NCBI GenBank assembly: GCA_030041495.1
Contig: JASHNT010000090.1
Location: 28,119-92,118 of the forward strand
From: Bryobacteraceae bacterium
GTDB lineage: Bacteria > Acidobacteriota > Terriglobia > Bryobacterales > Bryobacteraceae
Length of the DNA: 64,000 bases
Direction of reading: 5' to 3'
Of this stretch, positions 35,616 to 45,177 are shown piece after piece. The translations under genes were made by a program, and so were the position numbers. Position 1 is the stretch's first letter. Each line of letters starts with the position of its first letter. A model generated the notes under the pieces. That model had not been told where the DNA came from, made no database searches, and saw only the letters and a program-made list of their open reading frames with translations.

Positions 35616-36967
35616 GGTTTCCGGCGCTGATACTGGCCGCCGCGATGCTGGCCGGATGTACCGTGGGGCCGAACTATCAGCGCCCCGCGATCGACGTTCC
35701 GGCGACCTACCGCAACGCTGACCAAACCTCCGCCGCGCCCTCGCTGGGCTCCCAGAAGTGGTGGACCGTCTTTCAAGACACGCAGCTTCAGAAACTGATC
35801 CGCGCCGCGCTCGCCCAGAATTACGATGTCCGCATTGCGGCATCCCGTATTTTGCAGGCACAGCAGCAGGTGACTCTCACCCGCAGCCAGGAGTTTCCGC
35901 AGATTGACGGCGTGGCCGGCGGCATCGGTCAAAAAATTCCCGCTTTCGGTTTCGCCGCCTTCGAGCTCCAGGGAGCCTTCTCCTGGAATATCGACTTCTG
36001 GGGGCAGTACCGCCGCGCGACCGAAGCCGCGCGGGCGAGTCTGCTCGCTGCGGATTGGAATCGGGACTTGGTCCTGAGCACGGTGGTACAAGGTGTCGCT
36101 ACTGCCTATTTCCAACTTCGGGAGCTGGATCTGGAACTGGATATCGCCAAGAGCACGCTGGCTTCGCGCAAGGAGTCGCTGCAGCTCACCGATACGCTGG
36201 AGCGTGGCGGCGCAACCAGCCTGTTGGATGTCCGCCAGGCCGAACAGTTGGTGGAGACCGCGGCCGAGACCATTCCGGACACGGAGCGGCAGATCGCCAC
36301 GCAGGAAGACTTGCTGAGCACCCTGATGGGCGAGAACCCGCATGACATCCCGCGAGGCCTTACGTTGACGGAAGAGCCAGTGCCTGAATCCGTTCCGCCC
36401 GGATTGCCGTCAGAGTTGATCGAGCGCCGTCCTGACATCCGCCAGGCCGAGCAGCAGCTCATCGCCGCCAACGCACAAATCGGCGTGGCCCGCGCGCAGT
36501 TCTTTCCCAGCCTTCCCTTGACCGGCGGGGCCGGCGCGGAGAGCACCAGCCTGGCCAGTCTGTTTCTCGGCTCGGCATGGAACTTCACCGCTCCCATCAC
36601 CCAGCCCATTTTCACCGCGGGAAAACTCAAGGCGAATTTGAAGCTGGCGCAGGCTCAGCAGCAGCAGGCGCTGCTCACCTATCAGGAGACGATTCAACAA
36701 GCCTTCCGCCAGATCTCCGACGCGCTGATCTCCTTCACCAAGTCGCGCGAATTCCGCGAACACCAGGACGCGCTTACCACCGCCGCCCAAGGCGCGGCGA
36801 ATCTTTCGGAAGTCCGTTACCGCGGTGGAGCGGCAAGCTACCTGGAAGTGCTCACCAATGAGACCAACTATTTCGCCGCTCAACTGAATCTCGCCCGTGC
36901 GCGCTTGAATGAGCGGCTCGCGCTGGTGCAGGTCTATAATGCGCTGGGCGGGGGTTGGCAGCAGTAA
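35612..36967 (+). CDS. Outer-membrane efflux channel lipoprotein (NodT/OprM-like)
   Basis: Product of 451 residues beginning [20 protein letters not shown], a lipoprotein signal with LAGC lipobox and the NodT-family [10 protein letters not shown]. Two structurally repeated halves are visible, each with the helical motif of TolC-type channels ([20 protein letters not shown] and [20 protein letters not shown]). It completes the tripartite pump with the adaptor and permease upstream and may also serve the adaptor-permease set at 4-11 kb, which lacks its own channel. Confidence 0.95.
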   Translation: MRFPALILAAAMLAGCTVGPNYQRPAIDVPATYRNADQTSAAPSLGSQKWWTVFQDTQLQKLIRAALAQNYDVRIAASRILQAQQQVTLTRSQEFPQIDGVAGGIGQKIPAFGFAAFELQGAFSWNIDFWGQYRRATEAARASLLAADWNRDLVLSTVVQGVATAYFQLRELDLELDIAKSTLASRKESLQLTDTLERGGATSLLDVRQAEQLVETAAETIPDTERQIATQEDLLSTLMGENPHDIPRGLTLTEEPVPESVPPGLPSELIERRPDIRQAEQQLIAANAQIGVARAQFFPSLPLTGGAGAESTSLASLFLGSAWNFTAPITQPIFTAGKLKANLKLAQAQQQQALLTYQETIQQAFRQISDALISFTKSREFREHQDALTTAAQGAANLSEVRYRGGAASYLEVLTNETNYFAAQLNLARARLNERLALVQVYNALGGGWQQ

Positions 36968-37020
36968 AGCTGGAAGCAGTAGCCGCGAGCCGGCTCCCGG
37001 GTACGTAACCGATAGCAAAG

Positions 37021-37110
37021 TGGCGGTGAGGGTGGGATTCGAACCCACGGAACCCGTAAAGGTTCAACGGTTTTCGAGACCGCCCGATTCAACCGCTCTC
37101 GCACCTCACC
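37021..37110 (-). tRNA. tRNA-Ser (anticodon CGA)
   Basis: The minus strand folds as a class II tRNA of 90 bases. The acceptor stem GGTGAGG pairs with CCTCACC, followed by G and an encoded CCA. The anticodon arm GCGGT-CTCGAAA-ACCGT gives anticodon CGA, reading UCG. The extra arm is long, as in serine tRNAs, and the T arm carries GTTCGAATC. It sits alone between the efflux operon and hpnO. Confidence 0.95.
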
Positions 37111-37238
37111 GTTGGCTCCATTTTAACATTCCGGCGGCCGGGGGCACGGGTTCCGAGAATCTTCCGAAACGAGGAAAGCGGCGGCGGCGTCATCCATCTT
37201 AAACAATCGGTGATAATTATCTCCGTCGGGAAGGGCTT

Positions 37239-38726
37239 GTGAACAGGTACTACCGGTTGCACGAAAGTCAGGGTTCCAGAGGGAGCAGGGACCGGGGGAA
37301 TCCGCCCGCGACCGGGAATCGAGGCACTGAATTCCTGGCCTGGCTGGAGCAGCAGCAGGGCCGCCAATATGAGCTGCATGCACGCTACCTGAATCCGGCC
37401 TTTCCCAAGATGCTGCAGACCATCGGCTTCGACAAGGGTTTTGTCCGCGGCGAGGGCTGCTACCTGTACGACGCCAAAGACAACCGCTATCTGGATCTGC
37501 TGACGGGCTGGGGCGTGTTCGCGCTGGGCCGGAACCATCCGAGAGTGCGCTCGATTCTGGAAGCGGTGCTGTCGGCGAGGCTGCCGAACCTGGTCCGCAT
37601 GGATTGCTCCTTGCTCGCGGGCCTGGTGGCGGAAAAGCTGACGCAGCACACGGCACCGGACAAGTCGCAGCGTCTCACGCGCGTCTTTTTCTGCAACTCG
37701 GGAACCGAGAGCGTGGAGGCGGCCATTAAATTCGCGCGCTGCTTCACCGGAAAGCAGAAGATCATTTATTGCGACCACGCCTTTCACGGACTCACCACCG
37801 GATCTCTCTCGCTCAACGGCGGGGAGTTTTTCCGGGAGCGCTTTGGCGAGCTGATGCCCGGAACCGAATCAGTGCCGTTCAATGATCTGGCCGCGCTGGA
37901 GCGGGCACTTGCCGGGAAGGACGCCGCCGCGTTCTTCATCGAGCCAGTGCAAGGCAAGACCTGCGAAGCGGCCGCGGACGGGTATCTGGAGGGTGCGCAG
38001 AACCTGTGCCGCAAGGCCGGCGCGCTGCTGGTGACCGATGAAGTCCAGTGCGGCTTGGGCCGCGCCGGGCAATGGTTCGCCTACCAGCACTGGCCCGAAG
38101 TCGAACCCGATATCGTTTGCGTGGCGAAGGCGCTCTCCGGCGGCTACGTTCCGGTCGGCGCAGTGATCACGACGCCCAAGATCATGGACGCCGTGTTCAA
38201 CACGCTGGAGCGCTGCGTCGTTCATTCCAACACGTTCGGGCAGAACGATCTCGCGATGGCCGCGGCGCTGGCCACGCTCACGGTGCTCGAGGAGGACGGC
38301 CTGATCGAGAACGCCGCAAGGCTTGGCGCATATGCTATCTCAGAGCTGGACAAGATCGGCCACGAGTGTCCCTTCGTCGCCGAGGTGCGCGGCAAAGGAT
38401 TAATGTTCGGCATCGACTTCCGCCGGCCGGAAGCTTCACCCAAGCTGAAGGCCGCTTGGGATGCGCTGCATGCGCTGAATTTCGGCGTCTTCGGGCAGAT
38501 GGTGATTGTTCCGCTACTACGGGAGCACCGCATACTGACGCAAGTGGCCGGCTATCACACCGAGGTGATCAAGTTCCTGCCGCCGCTGACGGTGACCAAA
38601 GAAGACCTGGACTGGTTCCTTTCGGCGATGCGGCAGGTGCTCGAGGACACATTGCGAGTTCCCGGCGCGGCCTGGGATACGGTGACCACGCTGGCTAAAG
38701 GCGCGATGCGTGCTTATGTCCGCTGA
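37239..38726 (+). CDS. hpnO: Hopanoid-associated class III aminotransferase (HpnO-like)
   Basis: HpnO is a PLP enzyme that forms aminobacteriohopanetriol from the ribosyl-derived hopanoid side chain. The product has 495 residues with a GTG start after GGGAAGGG. The first 30 residues are low-complexity and unconserved. The HpnO-like core begins RYLNPAFPKMLQTIGFDKGF, followed by RYLDLLTGWGVFALGRNHPR. PLP-site features are FFCNSGTESVEAAIKFARC, DEVQCGLGRAG and the Schiff-base Lys297 in VAKALSGGYVPVGAV. The general class is acetylornithine/ornithine aminotransferase-like; the HpnO assignment rests on recalled similarity and on hpnR lying 75 bases downstream. A GATAAT box at 37212 could be its -10. 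Confidence 0.8.
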   Translation: MNRYYRLHESQGSRGSRDRGNPPATGNRGTEFLAWLEQQQGRQYELHARYLNPAFPKMLQTIGFDKGFVRGEGCYLYDAKDNRYLDLLTGWGVFALGRNHPRVRSILEAVLSARLPNLVRMDCSLLAGLVAEKLTQHTAPDKSQRLTRVFFCNSGTESVEAAIKFARCFTGKQKIIYCDHAFHGLTTGSLSLNGGEFFRERFGELMPGTESVPFNDLAALERALAGKDAAAFFIEPVQGKTCEAAADGYLEGAQNLCRKAGALLVTDEVQCGLGRAGQWFAYQHWPEVEPDIVCVAKALSGGYVPVGAVITTPKIMDAVFNTLERCVVHSNTFGQNDLAMAAALATLTVLEEDGLIENAARLGAYAISELDKIGHECPFVAEVRGKGLMFGIDFRRPEASPKLKAAWDALHALNFGVFGQMVIVPLLREHRILTQVAGYHTEVIKFLPPLTVTKEDLDWFLSAMRQVLEDTLRVPGAAWDTVTTLAKGAMRAYVR

Positions 38727-38801
38727 AGGCCGAAAAATTTCGCTGAACGGCACACGCCCCCGGCGCATCTCACCGTTTACACTCATCGTTAGGTGACTTG
38801 C

Positions 38802-40319
38802 ATGAAGACCTTGTTTGTCCATCCCAGCTCACTGATGTATTCCGAGATTTATCTGCGGCTGGAGCCTCTGGGGTTGGAACTGGTGGCGGCGTCGGCCCGC
38901 CAAGCCGGGCATCCGGTGCGCTTGTTGGATCTGCAAGCCTTCCGGCATCCCGATTTTTTCCGGCTTTTAGACGAATGGAAGCCGGAAGCCATAGGCTTCT
39001 CCCTGAATTACTTGGCTAATATTCCGGAAGTATTGGACCTGGCTAAGGCCGCCCGGCAGCGGCTACCGGAGTGCTTCGTTTTTGCCGGCGGGCACAGCGC
39101 TTCTTTCACTGCGAAGGAAATCCTGTCGCACGCAGCCGGCGCGATTGACTGCGTGGTGCGAGGCGAGGGCGAAGGAATCACGCCGCAAGTGCTGGAAGCA
39201 GCCGGCGATCCCGGCAAACTGCGCACTTTGCCCGGCATCACTACGCTGGCCGGCGACGGCCCGCCTCCGCGGCTGGTAGAGAATCTGGACGCGCTGAATC
39301 CGGCGCGTGATCTTCTGGCCCGGCGCAGGAAATATTTCATCGGCGTGCTGGACCCGTGCGCTTCGATCGAGTTTACGCGCGGCTGCCCCTGGGATTGCAC
39401 CTTCTGCAGCGCCTGGACGTTCTACGGCCGCAATTACCGCAAGCTGAGCCCGGAAGCCGCGGGCGAGGATCTGGCGCGCATCGCTGAGCCGGGAGTTTTT
39501 GTGGTGGACGATGTCGCCTTCATTCATCCCGAGCACGGCGAGGCATTGGCGCGGGAAGTGGAAAAGCGCGGCATCGAGAAGCAGTATTATCTGGAAACAC
39601 GCGGCGACGTGCTGCTGCGCAACAAAGAGATTTTCCGGTTCTGGAAGAAGCTCGGCCTCAAGTACATGTTCTTGGGGATTGAGGCCATCGACGACGAGGG
39701 GCTAAAAGCCCACCGCAAGCGCATCACCATAAAGAAGAATATCGAAGCTCTGGAGTGCGCTCGATCGCTCAACATTCACGCCGCGGTCAACATTATTGCC
39801 GACCCAAACTGGGATGAACGCCACTTCGCCGCGGTGCGCGATTGGGCTTTGTCGGTGCCGGAGATCGTGCATATCACCGTGAACACTCCTTACCCTGGGA
39901 CCGAGACCTGGGTCACGGAGTCGCGCAACTTCACCACTCGTGACTACCGCTTGTTCGACGTGCAGCACGCCGTGCTGCCCACCAAACTGCCTCTGGATCA
40001 GTTTTACAAGGAGCTGGTGAAGACCCAGCAAATCCTGAATCAAAAGCACCTCGGTTTTGCGGCTTTGAAGGATACGTTCGTCATGGCGGCGAAATTCCTG
40101 GCCGCCGGACAGACCAATTTCGTCAATATGCTGTGGAAATTCTCGAAAGTCTATAATGCGGAGCGTCAGAATGCCGATCACCGCCGCGAGGTTCACTACT
40201 CCATCGGACTGCCTCCGGTAACGGCGCAGACCAAGGTCGACCCCGGGCTGCTCTACATCCACAAACCCGCGGCACCTTACATGCACAAACCCGCCGCCGC
40301 GGGCCGGAATGTGAGCTAA
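38802..40319 (+). CDS. hpnR: Hopanoid C-3 methylase (B12-type radical SAM)
   Basis: HpnR methylates the A ring of hopanoids at C-3. The ATG at 38802 has AGGTGA at good spacing (the track uses a GTG three codons earlier), giving 505 residues. The N-terminal B12-binding-like domain reads MKTLFVHPSSLMYSEIYLRL and continues through VFAGGHSASFTAKEILS. The radical SAM cluster is at about residue 195 in RGCPWDCTFCSAWTFYGRNY, a CX3CX2C motif, followed by FLGIEAIDDEGLKAHRKRIT and VNTPYPGTETWVTESRNFTT. The match to recalled HpnR proteins extends over nearly the whole length. 3-methylhopanoid production by acidobacteria fits this. Confidence 0.9.
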   Translation: MKTLFVHPSSLMYSEIYLRLEPLGLELVAASARQAGHPVRLLDLQAFRHPDFFRLLDEWKPEAIGFSLNYLANIPEVLDLAKAARQRLPECFVFAGGHSASFTAKEILSHAAGAIDCVVRGEGEGITPQVLEAAGDPGKLRTLPGITTLAGDGPPPRLVENLDALNPARDLLARRRKYFIGVLDPCASIEFTRGCPWDCTFCSAWTFYGRNYRKLSPEAAGEDLARIAEPGVFVVDDVAFIHPEHGEALAREVEKRGIEKQYYLETRGDVLLRNKEIFRFWKKLGLKYMFLGIEAIDDEGLKAHRKRITIKKNIEALECARSLNIHAAVNIIADPNWDERHFAAVRDWALSVPEIVHITVNTPYPGTETWVTESRNFTTRDYRLFDVQHAVLPTKLPLDQFYKELVKTQQILNQKHLGFAALKDTFVMAAKFLAAGQTNFVNMLWKFSKVYNAERQNADHRREVHYSIGLPPVTAQTKVDPGLLYIHKPAAPYMHKPAAAGRNVS

Positions 40320-40368
40320 GCGGGTATCATAATTGCAGCCCCTCCCGCGCCGGGCTTAGAGAGGTTCT

Positions 40369-42546
40369 ATGCTCTTTCGCGCGGTTCTGTTGCTGGCGAT
40401 GCTCGCGCCAATGCCTCTTTTTTCGGCGCCCCCGTCGTCTTTGGTTTTCGAAAACACGTTCGGCTCGGGCTTCCTCACTCAACCGACCGCGAGCGCGCCC
40501 GACTCCCAGGGCAACGTCTACGGGGCGGGCTTTCAACAGGTGTCCGCTCAACCGCCCACGCAAGTGGCGTTCGTCGGAAAATGGGATGCCAATGGAAACC
40601 AGCTTTACTTTGTCACCTTCGGCGGAAGTGGTTCTACCGAAGCCACTGGCATCGCTGTCGACGGCTCCGGTAACGCCTATGTAACCGGGTTCACCACTTC
40701 CTCGAATTTTCCGGTTTCGGCCGCTGCCTCTCAAAAGACGCTGCAAGCCGCGGTGAACACTTTTATAACGAAGTTCAGCCCGGACGGGTCCCAGATGCTT
40801 TACTCGACGTTGCTGGGTGGAACGGCGCTGGCCGAAGCGAGCGGGATCGCGGTCGATAGCAGCGGCGACGCCGTCGTTGTGGGACAAACTCCTGGCTACG
40901 CCGATCTCCCCGAACAGACCCCAGCCGGCAACTTTCCCGTGACTTCGAATGCGTTCCAAAGCGCGCCGGTCTCCGGATGCTCCCGCAGTTTTCCCTATAT
41001 CGACGTCAACACCTCCGGAAGCGGGTTCGTGACTAAGATCGCACCCGATGGCGGATCGCTGCTCTACTCAACTCTGCTGGGAGGGAGCTGCGCGACCGGG
41101 GCGCAGGCGGTCGCTCTAGACTCGGCGGGCAATATCTGGGTTACGGGACATACGCAGTCGCTGGACTTCCCTGTCACCTCCGATGCAATCCAATCGCAGC
41201 TCAACTCCGGAGACTCCTACGCAGGGTTCCTCGCTCAATTCACACCAGCGGGGGCTCTTGCCTACGCCTCCTATATCGGCGGAAGCAGCTATGAGGCGAT
41301 TACGGGAATCGGCGTCGATAGCGCGAACAACATCTATCTGGCCGGAATCGGAACCGGTCCGTCCCAACCCATCGCCACAGCGTTTCAACCGAACGTCGGC
41401 ACCGGCTGCATTGTGTTCGGTCTCGGTCTGCCGACGCTCACGGAGGCCGGTCCGGTTTTCGTCGCGAAGCTGGCTCCCGGCGCAACGGCCGTGTCCGCAC
41501 AAAGCTACTACGGCGGCGGGTGCGTCAGCAGTGTTGCACTGGCTGTCGACTCTTCCGGCGCGCCATGGATCGCGGGCTCCCTCCTCGATGGACCCAACAC
41601 TCCGCTCCCCACCGCGAGCCCGATCGAGATCGGCATCGGCGAAGGTTTCGTTGCGAAGCTCAGCGCCGATTTCACGCAGCTTCTCTATGGCACCTACTTC
41701 GACTCCACCGGGGGCCTGGCGCTTAACGGGAGTGGCCTTGCTTATGTCGCAGGTGTAGGCCCGCCCAACTCGAGCGGAGCTCAATCGGCATTTCTCGCCG
41801 AGATCGATCCTACTCCGCCGGCGGTTTCGCTCGATCAAGTCCTCAGCACCGGCGTCGTACCTCTGAGCCCGCCGACAAGTCTATCCATCGCTCCCGGAGA
41901 AGTGCTTCGCCTGATCGGCAAGAATTTGGGCCCGGCGGCGATGACGCAGGGGATCGTGAACAATTCCGGCTTTGTCGACACCAGCGTGGCGGGAGTTCAG
42001 GTGACGATCGGCGGCACGCCCGCACCGCTCCTTTCCGTGAGCGCTGGAGAAATCGATTGTGTCGCGCCGTTCGAGCTCACAGGCAAGGGAACAACCACGA
42101 TTCAGGTAACCTACAACGGAACCCCATCGAACTCGGTGTTGATCGGGCAGGCTGCGCAGTCGATCGAAGTGCTCGGGATCTACAACGACCCGGACTTCAG
42201 CGCGAACTCCGCTTCTAGTCCAGCGCCACCCGGATCAACGATCACTCTATACATCGCGGGAGTCGGGCAGACCAACCCGGCGATGCAGGACGGGCAAGTG
42301 GTCGAGCCGCCTTACGCCTCGCCGGGAGTCCCGATTCAAGTTGAGTACCCAAATGGCCCGGGTGGAGTGCTCGCGAACGCTCAGATCACGTACGCAGGAG
42401 CAGCGCCAGGCCTGATCGCCGGCATTTTGCAGGTCAACTTTGTGGCCCCCCTGCAGGCGCCGAGCACCACGTTGTTTCTGCAGGTGGAGAACAGCTCAAT
42501 CAACTTTCCCGTCTACGGCCTCCTTGTAAATCCGGCTGAACCGTAG
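40369..42546 (+). CDS. Secreted SBBP-repeat protein with Solibacter-type C-terminal domain
   Basis: Product of 725 residues with GAGAGG upstream of the ATG and a signal (MLFRAVLLLAMLAPMPLFSA). The N-terminal 460 residues hold SBBP (beta-propeller) repeats such as ATGIAVDGSGNAYVTGFTTS, ASGIAVDSSGDAVVVGQTPG and ITGIGVDSANNIYLAGIGTG. The C-terminal 250 residues carry two IPT-like lobes (LSIAPGEVLRLIGKNLGPAA and PGSTITLYIAGVGQTNPAMQ) ending APSTTLFLQVENSSINFPVY, the domain greatly expanded in Solibacter-type genomes. It is probably a cell-surface or secreted adhesion/scaffold protein; there is no catalytic signature. Confidence 0.88.
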   Translation: MLFRAVLLLAMLAPMPLFSAPPSSLVFENTFGSGFLTQPTASAPDSQGNVYGAGFQQVSAQPPTQVAFVGKWDANGNQLYFVTFGGSGSTEATGIAVDGSGNAYVTGFTTSSNFPVSAAASQKTLQAAVNTFITKFSPDGSQMLYSTLLGGTALAEASGIAVDSSGDAVVVGQTPGYADLPEQTPAGNFPVTSNAFQSAPVSGCSRSFPYIDVNTSGSGFVTKIAPDGGSLLYSTLLGGSCATGAQAVALDSAGNIWVTGHTQSLDFPVTSDAIQSQLNSGDSYAGFLAQFTPAGALAYASYIGGSSYEAITGIGVDSANNIYLAGIGTGPSQPIATAFQPNVGTGCIVFGLGLPTLTEAGPVFVAKLAPGATAVSAQSYYGGGCVSSVALAVDSSGAPWIAGSLLDGPNTPLPTASPIEIGIGEGFVAKLSADFTQLLYGTYFDSTGGLALNGSGLAYVAGVGPPNSSGAQSAFLAEIDPTPPAVSLDQVLSTGVVPLSPPTSLSIAPGEVLRLIGKNLGPAAMTQGIVNNSGFVDTSVAGVQVTIGGTPAPLLSVSAGEIDCVAPFELTGKGTTTIQVTYNGTPSNSVLIGQAAQSIEVLGIYNDPDFSANSASSPAPPGSTITLYIAGVGQTNPAMQDGQVVEPPYASPGVPIQVEYPNGPGGVLANAQITYAGAAPGLIAGILQVNFVAPLQAPSTTLFLQVENSSINFPVYGLLVNPAEP

Positions 42547-42592
42547 GTCCGGATCGGCTCAGGCCGCGTAATACTCTTAGGGAGCGGAGGCG

Positions 42593-45070
42593 ATGAGCGA
42601 CTTTCTTAGGGACCTGAAGCAATCCATCCGGATGTTCTTGAAAAGCCCCGGATTCACATTCACCGCCGTCACCGCGCTGGCCCTGGGGATCGCGGCCACC
42701 ACCGCGATCTATTCGATTGTCGATGCAGTCGTATTACGACCCCTGCCCATCCGTGATGCGGACCGGCTCGTCATTCTGTTGACCAATAGCGTGGATCAGA
42801 AGGGACAGCCGACGTCCGGACCGGCGGCATCGCCGGTGAAATTCGCCTTTTGGCGAACGCTCACCAATGTGCTGGAAGACGTCTCGGCCTCCAATTCCAT
42901 CGCGCTGAACTACACCGGAAGCGACAAGCCGCAGCACCTTTCGGGCCTAGAAGCATCCCTCGATACCTTCAAGACCTGGGGGATCCCCATTCTGCGTGGA
43001 CGCGCATTTTCCGCAGCCGAGGATTTCCCGCACGGACCTCATGTCGCGATACTCAGCGAGAAGTTCTGGAAGACGGACTTCGCCTCCGACCCGCAGATTG
43101 TCGGCAAAAACATCGAGTTGAACGGCGATGCCTACACGGTTATTGGAGTCTCCGCGGACAATCCCGCATGGGTGCAATTTGGTCCGCAGGCAGATGTTAT
43201 CGTCCCCATGCAGCTCGACCCCAACAGCACCGACGTCGGCAATTATTTCGGAGCCTACGCACGGCTGAAGCCGGGCGTCACGCTGGAGCAGGCGCAAGCC
43301 GCTCTGGCGGCATCCACGCAACGGCTGCGCGACAGATTTCCGCTGGCCATTCGGCCCAAGGACACGTTCACGGTCAAAACCTACAAAGAGTTCCTGACCG
43401 GCAACACCCGCCCGCTGCTGTGGGTGATGCTGGGCGCGGTCGGGCTGGTTCTGTTGATCGCCTGCGCGAACGTCGCCAACCTGCTGCTGGTGCGGGCCAC
43501 CGGCCGGCGGAGGGAGATCGCCATTCGCGCGGCCATTGGAGCAGGACGCGGCAGAGTGGTGCGCCAGTTATTGACCGAAAGCTTGCTGCTTTCGCTCGCA
43601 GGAGGCGTGATCGGAGTGGCGCTCGGCTACGCCGCGATTCGCGCTCTGCTGGCGATCAACACCGCCGGACTGCCGCGACTGGGTGAGAACGGAGCCGCGG
43701 TGTGGATCGATTGGCGGCTGGCCGCCTTCGCCGTCGGAATTTCGTTTGCGACCGGGATCATCTTCAGCCTGTTCCCCGCTCTGCAAGGCTCGCGGGCGGA
43801 TCTAAACGCGGTGCTGAAAGATAGCAGCGGGCGATCCGGCACGGGACTGAGGCAGAACAAAGCCCGCTCGGCACTGGTGGTGAGCGAAGTCGGACTCGCC
43901 GTGGTGCTGCTGGTGGGCGCGGCGCTGCTGATCCGGACCTTCGTCGCGCTATATGCCGTGGACCCTGGGTTCGACCCCCACAACGTGCTGACCATGCGCA
44001 TGCTGCTGACCGGAGGAAAGTATCAAAAGACCGCGGGTGTGCAAGATGCAGCTCGCGATGCAGTGGAACGGATACGCGCCATCCCCGGCGTTATCGATGC
44101 GGCGGCCACGGACTTTATCCCACTGCAGGTCGGCGCGGGTTTGCCGTTCAACATCGTCGGCCGGGCGCCGGTGCAAGGGCCATTCAGCGGAGCCGGAGCA
44201 TGGTCGCCGGTCGGAGCGGGATTCTTCGAGACCTTCAAGATCGCACTGAAGCGCGGCCGTTTCTTCACGGACCGCGATGACGCGAAAGCTCCTGCGGTGG
44301 TAATCATCAACGAAGCGATGGCCAAGCAATTTTGGAAGGACGGCGACCCGCTTCAGGACCGCCTTGCGATCGGCCGCGGCGTCCAGGGCGAATTCGCGGA
44401 TGAGCCGGTGCGGCAGATTATCGGCGTCGTGGCCGACGTTCACAACGGCGCGCTGAATGTGGACACCGGGCCGACGATGTACGTTCCGATCACCCAAACT
44501 CCGGACCGCCTGAACGCCTTTCTGGTGCGCCTTCTCCCGATTTCCTGGGCGGTGCGCACACAGGGCGATCCTTACCGGGTCTCCGCAGCGGCTCAAGAGC
44601 AGCTTCGTCAAGCAACCGGACTGCCCGTCACCAACGTCCGCTCCATGGACCAGGTAGTGGAGCTCTCCACCGCCCGCCAGCGCTTCAACATGCTGCTGAT
44701 GACCGTGTTCGGGGCGATGGCTCTTCTGCTGGCTGCGATCGGAATCTACGGACTGATGGCGTACACGGTGGAGCAAAGGACGCAGGAGATCGGCATCCGG
44801 TTGGCGCTGGGCGCAGAAACCGGGCAGGTTCGCGGTATGGTGATGCGCCAGGGAATGACGCTGGCGCTCATCGGGGTGGGGGCGGGGCTGGTGGCCGCGT
44901 GGGCTCTGGCGAAGCTGATCGAGAGCCTGCTGTTCGGCGTCAAGGCTCGCGATCCGCTGGTGTTCGTCGCGGTTCCGCTTACGCTGGCGATCGTTGCTTC
45001 GGTGGCCGTTTGGTTCCCCGCAGTACGGGCCAGCCGGGTCAGCCCGATGGACTCCCTCCGTTATGAATGA
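42593..45070 (+). CDS. ADOP-type duplicated ABC permease (MacB/FtsX family)
   Basis: Product of 825 residues with GGAGG before the ATG. It contains two MacB_PCD-FtsX units. The first begins FLKSPGFTFTAVTALALGIA with a large periplasmic part, and its TM block includes LWVMLGAVGLVLLIACANVA. The second repeats the pattern, ending in MTVFGAMALLLAAIGIYGLM and AVRASRVSPMDSLRYE. This fits the acidobacterial duplicated orphan permease family. No ATPase gene is adjacent, as usual for these orphans. In the family the partner ATPase and substrate are unknown. Confidence 0.93.
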   Translation: MSDFLRDLKQSIRMFLKSPGFTFTAVTALALGIAATTAIYSIVDAVVLRPLPIRDADRLVILLTNSVDQKGQPTSGPAASPVKFAFWRTLTNVLEDVSASNSIALNYTGSDKPQHLSGLEASLDTFKTWGIPILRGRAFSAAEDFPHGPHVAILSEKFWKTDFASDPQIVGKNIELNGDAYTVIGVSADNPAWVQFGPQADVIVPMQLDPNSTDVGNYFGAYARLKPGVTLEQAQAALAASTQRLRDRFPLAIRPKDTFTVKTYKEFLTGNTRPLLWVMLGAVGLVLLIACANVANLLLVRATGRRREIAIRAAIGAGRGRVVRQLLTESLLLSLAGGVIGVALGYAAIRALLAINTAGLPRLGENGAAVWIDWRLAAFAVGISFATGIIFSLFPALQGSRADLNAVLKDSSGRSGTGLRQNKARSALVVSEVGLAVVLLVGAALLIRTFVALYAVDPGFDPHNVLTMRMLLTGGKYQKTAGVQDAARDAVERIRAIPGVIDAAATDFIPLQVGAGLPFNIVGRAPVQGPFSGAGAWSPVGAGFFETFKIALKRGRFFTDRDDAKAPAVVIINEAMAKQFWKDGDPLQDRLAIGRGVQGEFADEPVRQIIGVVADVHNGALNVDTGPTMYVPITQTPDRLNAFLVRLLPISWAVRTQGDPYRVSAAAQEQLRQATGLPVTNVRSMDQVVELSTARQRFNMLLMTVFGAMALLLAAIGIYGLMAYTVEQRTQEIGIRLALGAETGQVRGMVMRQGMTLALIGVGAGLVAAWALAKLIESLLFGVKARDPLVFVAVPLTLAIVASVAVWFPAVRASRVSPMDSLRYE

Positions 45071-45177
45071 AGGCGCGTAAGCGCCGGCCCATCCCGTCGT
45101 GACTGTATAGCGTGTCCGTCACCCGAAAACATTGATATCATGTTTCCGTTCGGCGGGAAGCCCCAAGGAGACGGATC

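Noticed and set aside
45072-45085. GGCGC-gtaa-GCGCC hairpin after the ADOP gene as a terminator
   Set aside because: The stem is short and no T run follows; it may be chance in GC-rich DNA.
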